Source: a virus. From it: a stretch of 64,000 nucleotides of DNA. The notes beneath the pieces were generated by a model, which did no database searches, had not been told where the DNA came from, and was given only the letters and a program-made list of their open reading frames with translations. The translations under genes and the position numbers were made by a program. Positions 33,832 through 42,741 of this stretch are shown here, piece after piece. The stretch is taken from positions 310,001 through 374,000 of IMG/VR virus record IMGVR_UViG_3300032236_002285; one strand, 5' to 3'. How positions within the stretch are numbered: position 1 is the first letter of the stretch; the number at the start of each line of letters is the position of its first letter.

Positions 33832-35676
33832 TTACTTTAACAACTCAGTCTTTCTTAAATCAGAACTCTTACCAAACCAGATATCTAAAGAGTTAGCAGA
33901 CATATCATCTTTTGAGATTAAAGTCATTTTAGGACTATTGATAATATCTTGATATTCATCATCAACAAGTGCGGCTAAACCTTTCTTATATTTAATCTCG
34001 TAGTTCTTTAAGTCATTCTTAGCGGCCCAATCATTGTATTCTGTTTGAGAATAGAAAAGAACTTTCTTTTTAGTTTTAGCTTTTGGTACAGCAACTACAA
34101 TAGGAGTTTCAACTTTGTAAATCATTCGTCTTTCAAACATATCAGGCCAGTACTTGTAAAAGAAGTTTAAAAGTAAACCAGCGATTGAATTACCATCAAC
34201 ATCAGCATCTACATAAAAAAGAATACGACCATATCTTAAATCTTTTAATTCAATTCTTTGACCTAATTTTAGACCAATAGCTGCCATTAAATTTACCACT
34301 TCATCATTTTGAACCAATTTTTGATTAGTCATTTCAGATACATTCACAAATTTACCTTTAAGCGCAAAAGCACCCATAGTTTCTGGGACACGATATTTTC
34401 TAAAAGCCGATATAGCAGAATCACCTTCAAATAAACCAATAGAGTACTTCCATCTATCTCTACCTTTAGCATCAATAAGTTTTTCTACTTTTATTTTATC
34501 AAGTTTCTTATTAAGATCTCTTTGTAATTTAGATTCTTCGGCACTTTTCTTTTGTTGAATCCAATCTAAAATAGAGTTAACAATTTCAGATTTAATAATT
34601 GATTGAATTAACTTAGTGGAAACTTCAAATGTAGAACCAAAATCTTTAACCTCTGTAATTAACTTTTCTTTAGTTTGTGAAGAAAAAGATGGATTAATTA
34701 TAGTTGAGTCTAAGAATAAAAACATGTGGTTTTTTAATTCAGATGGTTTAACATCTACTTTATGTTTCTTCATAAAGAATTCTCTTAACTGCGCAATGAT
34801 TTGATTCATTACATAATCAACGTGAGTACCACCATCATAAGTATCAGTAGAGTTAGCAAATGAAACCTGTTGAAATCCATTTTCAGAAAGACCGATGGCT
34901 AAAGACCAAGTTTTATCTTTCTTAGATTCATAGAAGTAGTCTTTAGTATAGTATTTAATATAGTCTTCAAATGATTTGAAATTAATTAATTTACCGTTGA
35001 AATAAACTTTAAGATTAGTATTACAAGCCGCAATATCATAAACTCTTTTCTCAATCATCTTAAAGTGGTCATCATCAATACCAGTTAAGGCAAACTTTTC
35101 AAAATCAACTAAGTAATTAATTTCAGTAAAGCCTTTTGTGGATTTTTTAACCTTAGCAGGAGTTCTTTTTCTCATATTATTAGAGAAAGTTTGAGTAAAG
35201 TGATTAGCACCATCACAAGTAGTTACCGTAAATTCTTTTGAATAGATATTAGTAAGTGTAGAACCTACGCCATTTGTACCAGCGCCGGTTCTTTGTTCAT
35301 CATCGTTAAAGTTAGAACCTGCTTTAAGATTTGAGAATATCATCTCAGGAATCCATTCTTTGTGTTGTGTGTGTTTAACTACAGGAATTCCACCATTATC
35401 CCAGATGGTTATGTAATTTGTGGCTCTATCAACATCTACTTTAACAATGTTTAATTTAGAACCTTTTCTTTTGCTTTCATCAACAGAGTTGGTAACAATC
35501 TCATCAAAAATTTTAAGCAATCCTGGGTTATAGGTTACTTCTTTTTGAGTCATCTTATCTTCTTCAACAATCCATTTAGTAGCTTTATGAGGTTTAATTG
35601 AACCGATATACATACCAGGTCTTAATATAACGTGGTCTATATCATCTAACTTTTTAAACTTTTTATCTACTGACAT
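33832..35676 (-). CDS. 39: Topoisomerase II large subunit (T4 gp39 type)
   Basis: 614 residues, GyrB-like. GHKL ATPase: FDEIVTNSVDE (near 57-67), WDNGGIP (92), TGAGTNGVGSTLTNIYS (130-146). TOPRIM: GLFEGDSA (414-421) and DADVDG (490-495). Together with the gp52-type subunit at 38022 it forms the phage topoisomerase II. The two genes point away from each other around the LPS-modifying pair. Confidence 0.95.
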   Translation of the reverse strand: MSVDKKFKKLDDIDHVILRPGMYIGSIKPHKATKWIVEEDKMTQKEVTYNPGLLKIFDEIVTNSVDESKRKGSKLNIVKVDVDRATNYITIWDNGGIPVVKHTQHKEWIPEMIFSNLKAGSNFNDDEQRTGAGTNGVGSTLTNIYSKEFTVTTCDGANHFTQTFSNNMRKRTPAKVKKSTKGFTEINYLVDFEKFALTGIDDDHFKMIEKRVYDIAACNTNLKVYFNGKLINFKSFEDYIKYYTKDYFYESKKDKTWSLAIGLSENGFQQVSFANSTDTYDGGTHVDYVMNQIIAQLREFFMKKHKVDVKPSELKNHMFLFLDSTIINPSFSSQTKEKLITEVKDFGSTFEVSTKLIQSIIKSEIVNSILDWIQQKKSAEESKLQRDLNKKLDKIKVEKLIDAKGRDRWKYSIGLFEGDSAISAFRKYRVPETMGAFALKGKFVNVSEMTNQKLVQNDEVVNLMAAIGLKLGQRIELKDLRYGRILFYVDADVDGNSIAGLLLNFFYKYWPDMFERRMIYKVETPIVVAVPKAKTKKKVLFYSQTEYNDWAAKNDLKNYEIKYKKGLAALVDDEYQDIINSPKMTLISKDDMSANSLDIWFGKSSDLRKTELLK

Positions 35677-35846
35677 TCTTTATTTCAAATTTTAATTATA
35701 TATGGTAAAGTTTTGTCTTTGTTTAGATATTTGTTTTAAGTGATATTTTTGCTAAATTTACTTAACATAAAAATAATATACAATAATAATTTGAAAAAAT
35801 AAACATTTTGAGTAAAATACAATTTAATATACTTATACATACATTA

Positions 35847-36788
35847 ATGAAAATTTTATACGGAATACAACTTAATGGAAATGGTCACATAACAAGATCA
35901 TTGGAGTTGATAAGCAAACTAAGACAATATGGCTACTCAGTTGATGTAATTACATCTGGTGGTAACTCAAGTTTGACTCTACCAATAGAAGTTATTAAAA
36001 GCTTCCAAGGCTTCTCTATGTATTTTAGTAAGAATGGTAAAATAGACTGGTTAAAAACTACACTCTCATCAAATATATTTAAAATTATAAGAGATATCAA
36101 TTTTGATTGCCGTGGTTATGACTTAGTTATATCCGATTTTGAACCTATCAGTGCTTACTCAGCTAAAAAATACGGTGTTAAATCAATTGGTATATCAAAT
36201 CAATGCTCATTAATGAATAATAAGTCAATAAAATACTTTTTCTCATGGCAATTTATTAAATACTTTGCTCCTTGTGATTCTTATATACCTTTAGATTACA
36301 AAGGCTATTTTCAACCTATAATATCTCAAGATTTATTAAATAGTAAGAAGTCTGAAGAAGAATTTTATTTAGTCTATTTAGCCGCTTATAGTTTAGAATA
36401 TATTATGTGTGAACTTGAACAATCTGATAAAAAATTCAAAGTTTATAGTAATGAGATTATAAAAGATGGTGTTATAAATAATATAGAGTTTAAAAAACCT
36501 GATAGAAAAAACTTTCAATCTGATTTGCTTAATTGCTCAGGTGTAATAACAGCTTCTGGATTCTCAACAACATCTGAAGCACTTGTGCTAGGTAAAAAAC
36601 TTTGGTCAATTCCAGTTAGAGGTCAGTTTGAACAAATTTGCAATGCTAATAAATTAAATGAGTTAGGTGTTTATACAAAAAAGCTAACATATGATAATCT
36701 AGATAATTGGCTAAATAACTATAAAAAAATAGAATATCACTGGATTAATCCAATAAAAAATATAATTCATAAAATAAATGAAAATTAG
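35847..36788 (+). CDS. Glycosyltransferase, GT-B type (UDP-glycosyltransferase-like)
   Basis: 313 residues from ATG 35847 (MKILYGIQLNGNGHITRSLEL); an upstream TTG at 35808 is less likely because TTTAATATA (35823-35831) lies between. GT-B signs: the N-terminal GNGHITRS loop and the C-terminal SGVITASGFSTTSEALVLGKKLWSIP, where the nucleotide-sugar is held. Resembles MurG/MGT-type enzymes. Followed with overlap by an LpxH-like gene, so a lipid A/LPS target is plausible. Stops at TAG. Confidence 0.82.
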   Translation: MKILYGIQLNGNGHITRSLELISKLRQYGYSVDVITSGGNSSLTLPIEVIKSFQGFSMYFSKNGKIDWLKTTLSSNIFKIIRDINFDCRGYDLVISDFEPISAYSAKKYGVKSIGISNQCSLMNNKSIKYFFSWQFIKYFAPCDSYIPLDYKGYFQPIISQDLLNSKKSEEEFYLVYLAAYSLEYIMCELEQSDKKFKVYSNEIIKDGVINNIEFKKPDRKNFQSDLLNCSGVITASGFSTTSEALVLGKKLWSIPVRGQFEQICNANKLNELGVYTKKLTYDNLDNWLNNYKKIEYHWINPIKNIIHKINEN

Positions 36789-37509
36789 AACATTATTTAT
36801 ATCAGATATTCACTTGGGTAACCATAAGTCACAAGCTGATAAATTACTTGAAGTGTTAAAAAGTTATGATTATGAAAATTTAATTATAGTTGGTGATTTC
36901 ATTGACTTAACATCACTAAAGAAAAAATTCTATTGGAATTCTGACCACTCTACCGTTATTCAAAAGGTTTTAAGATCTTCAAGAAAAGGTGTTAAAGTTA
37001 CTTACATCTTAGGTAATCATGACTTTTATTTAAGAGGTCTTATAAAAGATGAAAATATAAATATTGGTGATATTGAGCTTTGTGATGAAATGTACTATCA
37101 AACATTAAAAGGTGAAAAAATATACATTTGTCACGGTGATCAGTTTGATGGTTTTGTTAGATTACATCCTTTCTTATATGTTTTAGGTGATTGGGCTTAT
37201 GAATTTAGCTTTAAGATTAATAAAGCTTATAACTGGTTTAGAAGAATATTTGGACTTGAATATTGGTCTTTATCACAATATCTAAAATCCAAGGTTAAAA
37301 ATGCACTAACTTATATAAATGATTTTAAGCTATTATCTCTTAAAAAATTAGATGAGGTTAAATGTGATTCAATTATGATTGGTCATATTCATACACCAGC
37401 AATTGAAAAAGTAGGTAATAAAAATTATTACAACACTGGAGATTTTTGTGAAACCTGTTCGTTTTTATATGAAGACTTAGAAGGTAGTATCAATCTTATG
37501 ATTGCTTGA
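36778..37509 (+). CDS. LpxH-like metallophosphoesterase
   Basis: 243 residues, calcineurin-like fold. Metal ligands D10, H12 (SDIHLG), D40 (VGDFID), N80-H81 (LGNHD), H119 (CHGD), H203 and H205 (GHIH). The length and the HxHPF...LGDWAY segment resemble UDP-2,3-diacylglucosamine diphosphatase LpxH, which makes lipid X in lipid A synthesis. It overlaps the glycosyltransferase by 11 bases. A phage copy could change lipid A during infection; the substrate is inference. Confidence 0.85.
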   Translation: MKIRTLFISDIHLGNHKSQADKLLEVLKSYDYENLIIVGDFIDLTSLKKKFYWNSDHSTVIQKVLRSSRKGVKVTYILGNHDFYLRGLIKDENINIGDIELCDEMYYQTLKGEKIYICHGDQFDGFVRLHPFLYVLGDWAYEFSFKINKAYNWFRRIFGLEYWSLSQYLKSKVKNALTYINDFKLLSLKKLDEVKCDSIMIGHIHTPAIEKVGNKNYYNTGDFCETCSFLYEDLEGSINLMIA

Positions 37510-37983
37510 TTTTCTAGCATTGTTGTGATGCCAGAATGATGGGACTTTTACATAATAACCCTTGGGTAAGGTGGAATTGGACCATGGTCCGCATCCTCCT
37601 GGTTCATTTACTATAAACCCAAAATACCATTTATATAAGCGGTCATTATAATCTATATTGGCTTTATCACCATCGGTTGAATAAAAGCTATTATTATTAA
37701 CTTTAAACATTTGCATATCTAAGAAAGGATTATTATACTCTTGTGATAAAAACCTTGAAACTCTTCTAATAGCTTCAATAACATTTGAGTCTCTCTTAAA
37801 TTCTCTATTAGAATAAATTAAAATCTCATAAAAACAAATACCATCTTTATTATCATAAATAACATCAGTTTTTAACCCCAAGTCATTTATCTCAACAAGG
37901 ATATCCTCAATATCTCTTTTTATACTTTGCGGGTCAGCACTTTCAACAATTAAAAACTCGTTGTATTTCTTTAACCTTTGCAT
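37477..37983 (-). CDS. Hypothetical protein with capsid-targeting-like N-terminus
   Basis: 168 residues from ATG 37983 (MQRLKKYNEFLIVESADPQS), possible cut after IVE; a TTG at 37995 is the alternative start. A CGPWSNST motif lies near the C-terminus. Unrecognised. Overlaps the end of the convergent LpxH-like gene by 33 bases. Confidence 0.7.
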   Translation of the reverse strand: MQRLKKYNEFLIVESADPQSIKRDIEDILVEINDLGLKTDVIYDNKDGICFYEILIYSNREFKRDSNVIEAIRRVSRFLSQEYNNPFLDMQMFKVNNNSFYSTDGDKANIDYNDRLYKWYFGFIVNEPGGCGPWSNSTLPKGYYVKVPSFWHHNNARKSSNHKIDTTF

Positions 37984-38021
37984 TTTTTTCAACAAAACTA
38001 CATTTTTAGTATATATAAAAT

Positions 38022-39365
38022 ATGATGGCTGAAAAAACTATATCTGATTTCTTATCGAATGAGTATAAGGAATTCGCAATGTATGTAATTGAAGGAAGAG
38101 CTATACCTTCAGTTATTGATGGCTTTAAGCCAACTCAAAGAAAAATAATTCATGTTTCTAACGATATTTGGAAGAGCGGTGGTGAAAAAACACTTAAAGT
38201 ATTCCAACTAGCTGGTAAAGTAGCATCTGATGCTTTTTATCATCACGGTAATGCTTCATTAGAAAATGCTATTATCACCATGGCTCAAAGGTTTAAGAAT
38301 AATGCCGCTCTTTTAGAAGAAGATGGTCAGTTTGGATCTTTAAGATCACCACAGGCGGGTGCACCTCGTTATATTGGAACTAAGTTATCTGAAAACTTTA
38401 GATTGATTTATAAAGATTTTGAACTTCTTGAATATAAAGAAGAAGAAGGTGAGTCAATTGAACCAAAGTTTTTCTTACCTATTGTACCAGCTGTTTTATT
38501 AAATGGTTCATCTGGTATTGCTGTAGGATTTGCTTCTAATATCTTAAACAGAGATATTAAATCCATTATTGATGCTTGTGTTAAAGTTTTATCAGGTAAA
38601 AATCCTGGTGAGGTTAAACCATCACTGAATGAGTTCACCGGTGATTTTATACAAGACACAGAAAATAATAAAAGATGGGTAATTAGAGGTAAGTTTGTAA
38701 GAGTGAATACTTCTACGGTTAAAATTAGCGAGTTACCACCTTCGATGACTTATGAAAAATACGAAGAAATATTAGATAAATTAGTTGATGATAAGCTAAT
38801 TACAAGTTATGATGATAATTGCAAAGATAATATTGATTATACAATTAAATTTACAAGATCTGATTTAGAAAAATTAGATGATGAGAAGTTAGTTAAATTA
38901 TTAAAATTAGAAGAATCATCTACTGAAATATTCTCAACCTTAGATGAGAATGGTAAGTTAAAAATATTTGATAATACAAGTGATATCATTAAGTATTTTG
39001 TTGAATTTAGATTAACATATTATCATAAAAGAAAGCAGTTCTTATTAGATAAAATGAATAGAGAGTTAAAAATACTTTCTAATCGTGGTCGATTCATCAA
39101 AGCTATTATTGATGGTAAATTAAAAGTAAATAATGTTGCTAAAGTTATTATCATTGAAGGCATTGAATCAATGGGATTAGATAAGATTGATGACTCATAT
39201 GACTACTTATTGAGAATGCCTATCTACTCTTTAACAAAAGAGATGTATGAAAAGATTAAAGAAGATTTTACTACTAAGAAAGAAGAGATTAAAGTCTTAG
39301 AGGCGACAGATCCTAAAGATATGTACCTATTGGATTTAACTGAATTAAAAAAGAAGTTTAAATGA
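38022..39365 (+). CDS. 52: Topoisomerase II medium subunit (T4 gp52 type)
   Basis: 447 residues, GyrA-like. Active-site tyrosine Y117 in AGAPRYIGTKL; DGFKPTQRKI near 33-42; FLPIVPAVLLNGSSGIAVGFASNI near 150. It cuts and rejoins DNA with the gp39-type subunit. The second codon pair (ATGATG) leaves the start ambiguous by one codon. A small gene overlaps its stop. Confidence 0.95.
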   Translation: MMAEKTISDFLSNEYKEFAMYVIEGRAIPSVIDGFKPTQRKIIHVSNDIWKSGGEKTLKVFQLAGKVASDAFYHHGNASLENAIITMAQRFKNNAALLEEDGQFGSLRSPQAGAPRYIGTKLSENFRLIYKDFELLEYKEEEGESIEPKFFLPIVPAVLLNGSSGIAVGFASNILNRDIKSIIDACVKVLSGKNPGEVKPSLNEFTGDFIQDTENNKRWVIRGKFVRVNTSTVKISELPPSMTYEKYEEILDKLVDDKLITSYDDNCKDNIDYTIKFTRSDLEKLDDEKLVKLLKLEESSTEIFSTLDENGKLKIFDNTSDIIKYFVEFRLTYYHKRKQFLLDKMNRELKILSNRGRFIKAIIDGKLKVNNVAKVIIIEGIESMGLDKIDDSYDYLLRMPIYSLTKEMYEKIKEDFTTKKEEIKVLEATDPKDMYLLDLTELKKKFK

Positions 39366-39514
39366 AACCACACAGAACTTGGTTTAAAATAATATTTAAT
39401 CCTATTTTAAGAAAGTTTGGATGGTCTATTGTTAGTGTATTTGATGCTGATGAATTAAAAGGATATCAATTAAGAAGATATCCAGAAAATTGTGAAGTTT
39501 TAAAAATTAAATAA
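39362..39514 (+). CDS. Small hypothetical protein
   Basis: 50 residues, MKPHRTWFKIIFNPILRKFG...ENCEVLKIK; basic, with one amphipathic or membrane-leaning helix. The start overlaps the topoisomerase stop (ATGA) and its stop overlaps the next ATG (TAATG), the arrangement of translated genes here. Confidence 0.6.
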   Translation: MKPHRTWFKIIFNPILRKFGWSIVSVFDADELKGYQLRRYPENCEVLKIK

Positions 39515-39867
39515 TGAATCAAAGGTCAATTAATCTTTCGCCTTGGAAAGAAATATCCATATCAACTGAAATACAACATCATACAATGATTGAAATGGCT
39601 ACAATTATTGTTGGTAATGACGATGACTATTATATAATACAAGATGATATTGAAAAGATACTAGATGTTAGTTCAATGCCTAATTACATAAAAGAAGATT
39701 GGATTAGATATAACAAGAAAGAACTTAATCAAAATATTTTAGATAAACATATCAAAGTCTATATTGATATATCTGATATGCAATATCCACCAGATGAAGA
39801 AATTGAAAAGATAATTTCAACATTGAAATCAATAAAAAGACAATTAATTATTAAAAAGATAATTTAA
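39514..39867 (+). CDS. Hypothetical protein
   Basis: 117 residues, acidic middle, Ile/Lys-rich C-terminus (SIKRQLIIKKII). Unrecognised; third in the topoisomerase operon. Confidence 0.65.
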   Translation: MNQRSINLSPWKEISISTEIQHHTMIEMATIIVGNDDDYYIIQDDIEKILDVSSMPNYIKEDWIRYNKKELNQNILDKHIKVYIDISDMQYPPDEEIEKIISTLKSIKRQLIIKKII

Positions 39868-39872
39868 TTCCT

Positions 39873-39880
39873 TATCTTTG
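39873..39880 (+). promoter_or_regulatory. Host-type promoter -7 box
   Basis: TATCTTTG, six bases, ATG at 39887. Confidence 0.6.
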
Positions 39881-39886
39881 TATTTA

Positions 39887-40063
39887 ATGAAACACTTAAA
39901 ACCAATAAAAGATAGAAAGGATCCATTGGAAGACTTTATACCAATAGGTAAAAAGGATTGTCAAGGTATGTGTGATCGTGAAGTTATAATGACTAAAGAT
40001 GGTCCGGTTATTGTGTGTCATGGATGTAATAGAATTGTAATGGATAATCGAAATAAAAAATGA
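39887..40063 (+). CDS. Small zinc-ribbon-like protein
   Basis: 58 residues with CQGMC...CHGC (CxxxC and CxxC), able to bind one zinc. Begins MKHLKPIKDRKD, which recalls the capsid-targeting peptide only in its first four residues. Overlaps the rhomboid gene start (ATGA). Confidence 0.65.
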   Translation: MKHLKPIKDRKDPLEDFIPIGKKDCQGMCDREVIMTKDGPVIVCHGCNRIVMDNRNKK

Positions 40064-40623
40064 TAAGTTTAACACCAATAGTAAAGCAATTACTCAGAAT
40101 TAATGTTATAGTATTTATTATAACATATTTTTTACATGAAATGAATATTCCAGTTGTTGAGAATTTTGTATTATTCCCAATGCAGTCTGAAAATTTTCAT
40201 ATCTATCAACTTGTAAGTTATATGTTTTTACATAGCTCGGTTTTACATATTGTTTTCAATATGTTGGGTTTAGTAACATTTGGTCCTGAAATTGAAGAAA
40301 GATTTGGTAGTAAGAAATTTCTTAATATTTATTTACTAATGGGTGTAATATCTGGTCTGTCACATGTATTATTTATTAATAACCCTGTTTTAGGTGCATC
40401 CGGTGCCATTTGGGGTATTATGATGATATATGCCTTATATAATCCTAATCACGTTTTTAATCTTTATTTCATCATACCAGTAAAAGCTAAATATATCATA
40501 AGTGTATTCTTCACTATAGAATTATACTTAGCAATCATTGGTAGTAATGATGGTGTTAGTCACATAGCACATGTAGGTGGAGCCTTAACAGGTTTATTAG
40601 TTTACATTTTTAATAGAAAATAA
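40060..40623 (+). CDS. Rhomboid-family intramembrane serine protease
   Basis: 187 residues, about six membrane helices. Catalytic serine S114 in LGASGAIWG, catalytic histidine H171 in SHIAHVGG, and the helix-2 signature LHIVFNMLG (H63, N67). It cuts membrane proteins within the bilayer. Very uncommon in phages; the target may be a host envelope or defence protein. Co-transcribed from the 39873 promoter. Confidence 0.92.
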   Translation: MISLTPIVKQLLRINVIVFIITYFLHEMNIPVVENFVLFPMQSENFHIYQLVSYMFLHSSVLHIVFNMLGLVTFGPEIEERFGSKKFLNIYLLMGVISGLSHVLFINNPVLGASGAIWGIMMIYALYNPNHVFNLYFIIPVKAKYIISVFFTIELYLAIIGSNDGVSHIAHVGGALTGLLVYIFNRK

Positions 40624-40624
40624 T

Positions 40625-40987
40625 ATGAATAAGCAAAGAATAGCAGATATGGTTGATAGAAATATCATAACAAGCCTTGGTGAAGGACATGCTATACAAT
40701 ATATCAAAGAAGAACTTGGTCAGAAAATGAATAAGTATGTTGAAAACATCAGACAATATGATAAGAGTGTTGATGTTTTAAAATTGCTTTTATCTGATCC
40801 AGAAACTATAACACCAACCAGAACAAGGTACCAGATAATGTATATCAATCAGTGTAAACAAAGAGTAAAGGATTTAGATTGGGTTGCTAAAAACAAATCA
40901 AAATTTCCAAAACTTAGTCGTTCTCAAGTATTTAAAATGATTAAATTAAAGGAAAAACTTTCAGAAGAAAACGCACTTCCATTCTAA
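40625..40987 (+). CDS. Hypothetical helical protein
   Basis: 120 residues, helical, MNKQRIADMVDRNIITSLG...; unrecognised. Starts one base after the rhomboid stop. Confidence 0.65.
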   Translation: MNKQRIADMVDRNIITSLGEGHAIQYIKEELGQKMNKYVENIRQYDKSVDVLKLLLSDPETITPTRTRYQIMYINQCKQRVKDLDWVAKNKSKFPKLSRSQVFKMIKLKEKLSEENALPF

Positions 40988-41015
40988 TTTATTTGGTGAT
41001 TTGCAGATATATGCG

Positions 41016-41023
41016 TATATTTG
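41016..41023 (+). promoter_or_regulatory. Host-type promoter -7 box, leaderless class
   Basis: TATATTTG, TGAT, ATG at 41028. TTTGG at 40992 could be the -33 element. Confidence 0.7.
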
Positions 41024-41027
41024 TGAT

Positions 41028-41261
41028 ATGAAAATCACTACAGAAAATAAAGCAATCCTTTGGTCAATCCTTGAAAAATACGATGGTATTTCAGAATATA
41101 AAAACCTTTGTGATTCTATCTCAAGAATTATACAAGATAAATTAAATAGTGATGATTTACTCACTATCTATAACAATCTATTAGAAATTGATATGATTGA
41201 TAAGAAAAAAATTGATGCTACCATAGGTGCTGATATTGATGCTTGTTTGTTCTCTATTTAA
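41028..41261 (+). CDS. Small helical protein from a leaderless mRNA
   Basis: 77 residues, MKITTENKAILWSILEKYDG...; helical, acidic, unrecognised. The start is fixed by the four-base distance from the promoter box. Confidence 0.7.
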   Translation: MKITTENKAILWSILEKYDGISEYKNLCDSISRIIQDKLNSDDLLTIYNNLLEIDMIDKKKIDATIGADIDACLFSI

Positions 41262-41341
41262 AAACCATGCAACATCATGATGCCTAATCTCTAATAATAA
41301 CACTCAAAAAATTTCAAAATTCGATACTGGATTTTTTACAG

Positions 41342-41374
41342 AAAAAGAAAACCTCTCAATTTGAGAGGTTTTCT
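41342..41374. terminator. Bidirectional terminator
   Basis: GAAAACCTCTCAA/TTGAGAGGTTTTC around a one-base centre. The 80 bases before it (41262-41341) hold no gene; they include a short CATCATGATG palindrome. Confidence 0.8.
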
Positions 41375-42107
41375 ATATTTTAATCCAATTTCTAAATTTC
41401 ATTATAGATTCTTGTAATGACTCTACAAAGTTAAATTCTTTTAAGAAGTCCGAAAAGTCTTCTTTATAGCCTTTTTTACTTTCATCATACTTATCTTTAG
41501 TCCACTGCCAGTTAAATGTTAAAACATCTGGAGTTTTAAAACCAAAGAAAGAAAGTACTTGTTTTTCTAACTTAACAGCTTCTTCACCGTTCCAGTTATG
41601 TCCAATAGCAATGATACCTGCTTCTTTATCCTTTATAAGATTAGACTCACCTAAAGTAGTATGTCTGTTTTCTAACCAAGTTAATCTTTCAATGATTTGA
41701 GTATAAACAGCATTCATTTTACCCCAACGAATAGAACCAAAGAAAATAACTATATCTGCTTCAAAAATAGCATTAGCTACTTTATACATTTCATCTGATG
41801 GATTATTTACAGCCGCCCAACATCTGATATCACCAGTTGGATTCTTTTTATCATCTTTAAGTTTAGCTTCTTTTAAACCACAACCATTACCTTTCTTATT
41901 TGATACATTGCCTTCACAAGAAAAGATTTTAAGTTTAGAAACATCTATGATTTGACAATCATCTAATCTTTTACATAATTCATCAGCAACAATAGAAGAT
42001 TTAGGAAGTTCTTTTTCACCTTCCCATCTATTTGATGTTGTTAAGAAAACAATCTTCTTATCCTTTTGTTTCTTTAAGTAATTATAAAGTTTCTTTAAGT
42101 CGTCCAT
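41373..42107 (-). CDS. Flavodoxin-fold NADPH-dependent FMN reductase-like protein
   Basis: 244 residues. KKIVFLTTSNRWEG near the start, a Cys-containing insertion (CEGNVSNKKGNGCG), ADIVIFFGSIRWGKMNAVYTQIIERL and AGIIAIGHNWNGEEA fit the NAD(P)H-dependent FMN reductase fold. Cofactor and electron acceptor unknown. Phage-type box eight bases before the ATG. Confidence 0.8.
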   Translation of the reverse strand: MDDLKKLYNYLKKQKDKKIVFLTTSNRWEGEKELPKSSIVADELCKRLDDCQIIDVSKLKIFSCEGNVSNKKGNGCGLKEAKLKDDKKNPTGDIRCWAAVNNPSDEMYKVANAIFEADIVIFFGSIRWGKMNAVYTQIIERLTWLENRHTTLGESNLIKDKEAGIIAIGHNWNGEEAVKLEKQVLSFFGFKTPDVLTFNWQWTKDKYDESKKGYKEDFSDFLKEFNFVESLQESIMKFRNWIKI

Positions 42108-42115
42108 TATGAAAG

Positions 42116-42125
42116 TATATATTAA
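42116..42125 (-). promoter_or_regulatory. Phage-type promoter box TTAATATATA
   Basis: Exact box eight bases before the ATG at 42107. Confidence 0.65.
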
Positions 42126-42141
42126 ATTTTATATATAGGAT

Positions 42142-42711
42142 ATGAGATATTTAAAATATTTTGAATCTAAAGAAAATCCAGAAGAGTTAATGTTGAAGTA
42201 TGCTGATGATATCGTCAGAGTTTATGTTACTTATGATAGGGAGTTTAGTGGTGATGATTTAAGTTATAGATTATCAGAAGTAGTTTGGAACACCTCTGTA
42301 GGTGATGAATATGGTGAAACAGGTGTTTTAACTGAAGATATGATGCGTCAAGTGATTGAAGATCACAAAGGTGCTTGGAGAGCTATTGACAAACTACTTG
42401 AAGTTTATTATGATTGTAAACCATTTGTTGACTCATTAAACAAAGATTTAGAAAAAGACATTCAAGAAATATTTTTAGATTACTCTGATATCGGTCAGGT
42501 TGAAGTTTCTAAAACTTCTAAGTTTAACGATGATAGATATGCTGTTAATATAAAAATGAAAGATATATTCTTTCAAATTAATTTTGAAGAAGTATTTGGT
42601 AGAATAAAAGAATTAGGATTTGAAAGTTATCACGTCGATGGTGTTAAAAACGGTTCTACTGAATATATGAAAATTGAATTTTGGAAACCACTACCAAAAG
42701 AAGAAGAATAA
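42142..42711 (+). CDS. Hypothetical protein with capsid-targeting-like N-terminus
   Basis: 189 residues, MRYLKYFESKENPEEL, possible cut after YFE. Acidic, mixed fold, unrecognised. Upstream TTTTATATATAGGATATG is a variant of the phage box. Confidence 0.7.
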   Translation: MRYLKYFESKENPEELMLKYADDIVRVYVTYDREFSGDDLSYRLSEVVWNTSVGDEYGETGVLTEDMMRQVIEDHKGAWRAIDKLLEVYYDCKPFVDSLNKDLEKDIQEIFLDYSDIGQVEVSKTSKFNDDRYAVNIKMKDIFFQINFEEVFGRIKELGFESYHVDGVKNGSTEYMKIEFWKPLPKEEE

Positions 42712-42740
42712 AAAAAACCCACTCTAAAGTGGGTTTAATT
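42712..42740. terminator. Bidirectional terminator
   Basis: AAACCCACT/AGTGGGTTT with CTAA loop between convergent genes ending at 42711 and 42742. Confidence 0.8.
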
Positions 42741-42741
42741 T

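Noticed and set aside
39887-40063. Member of the capsid-targeting set (MKHLKPIKD)
   Set aside because: Only the first residues match; there is no aromatic spacing or F/I-x-E site, and the promoter is host-type.
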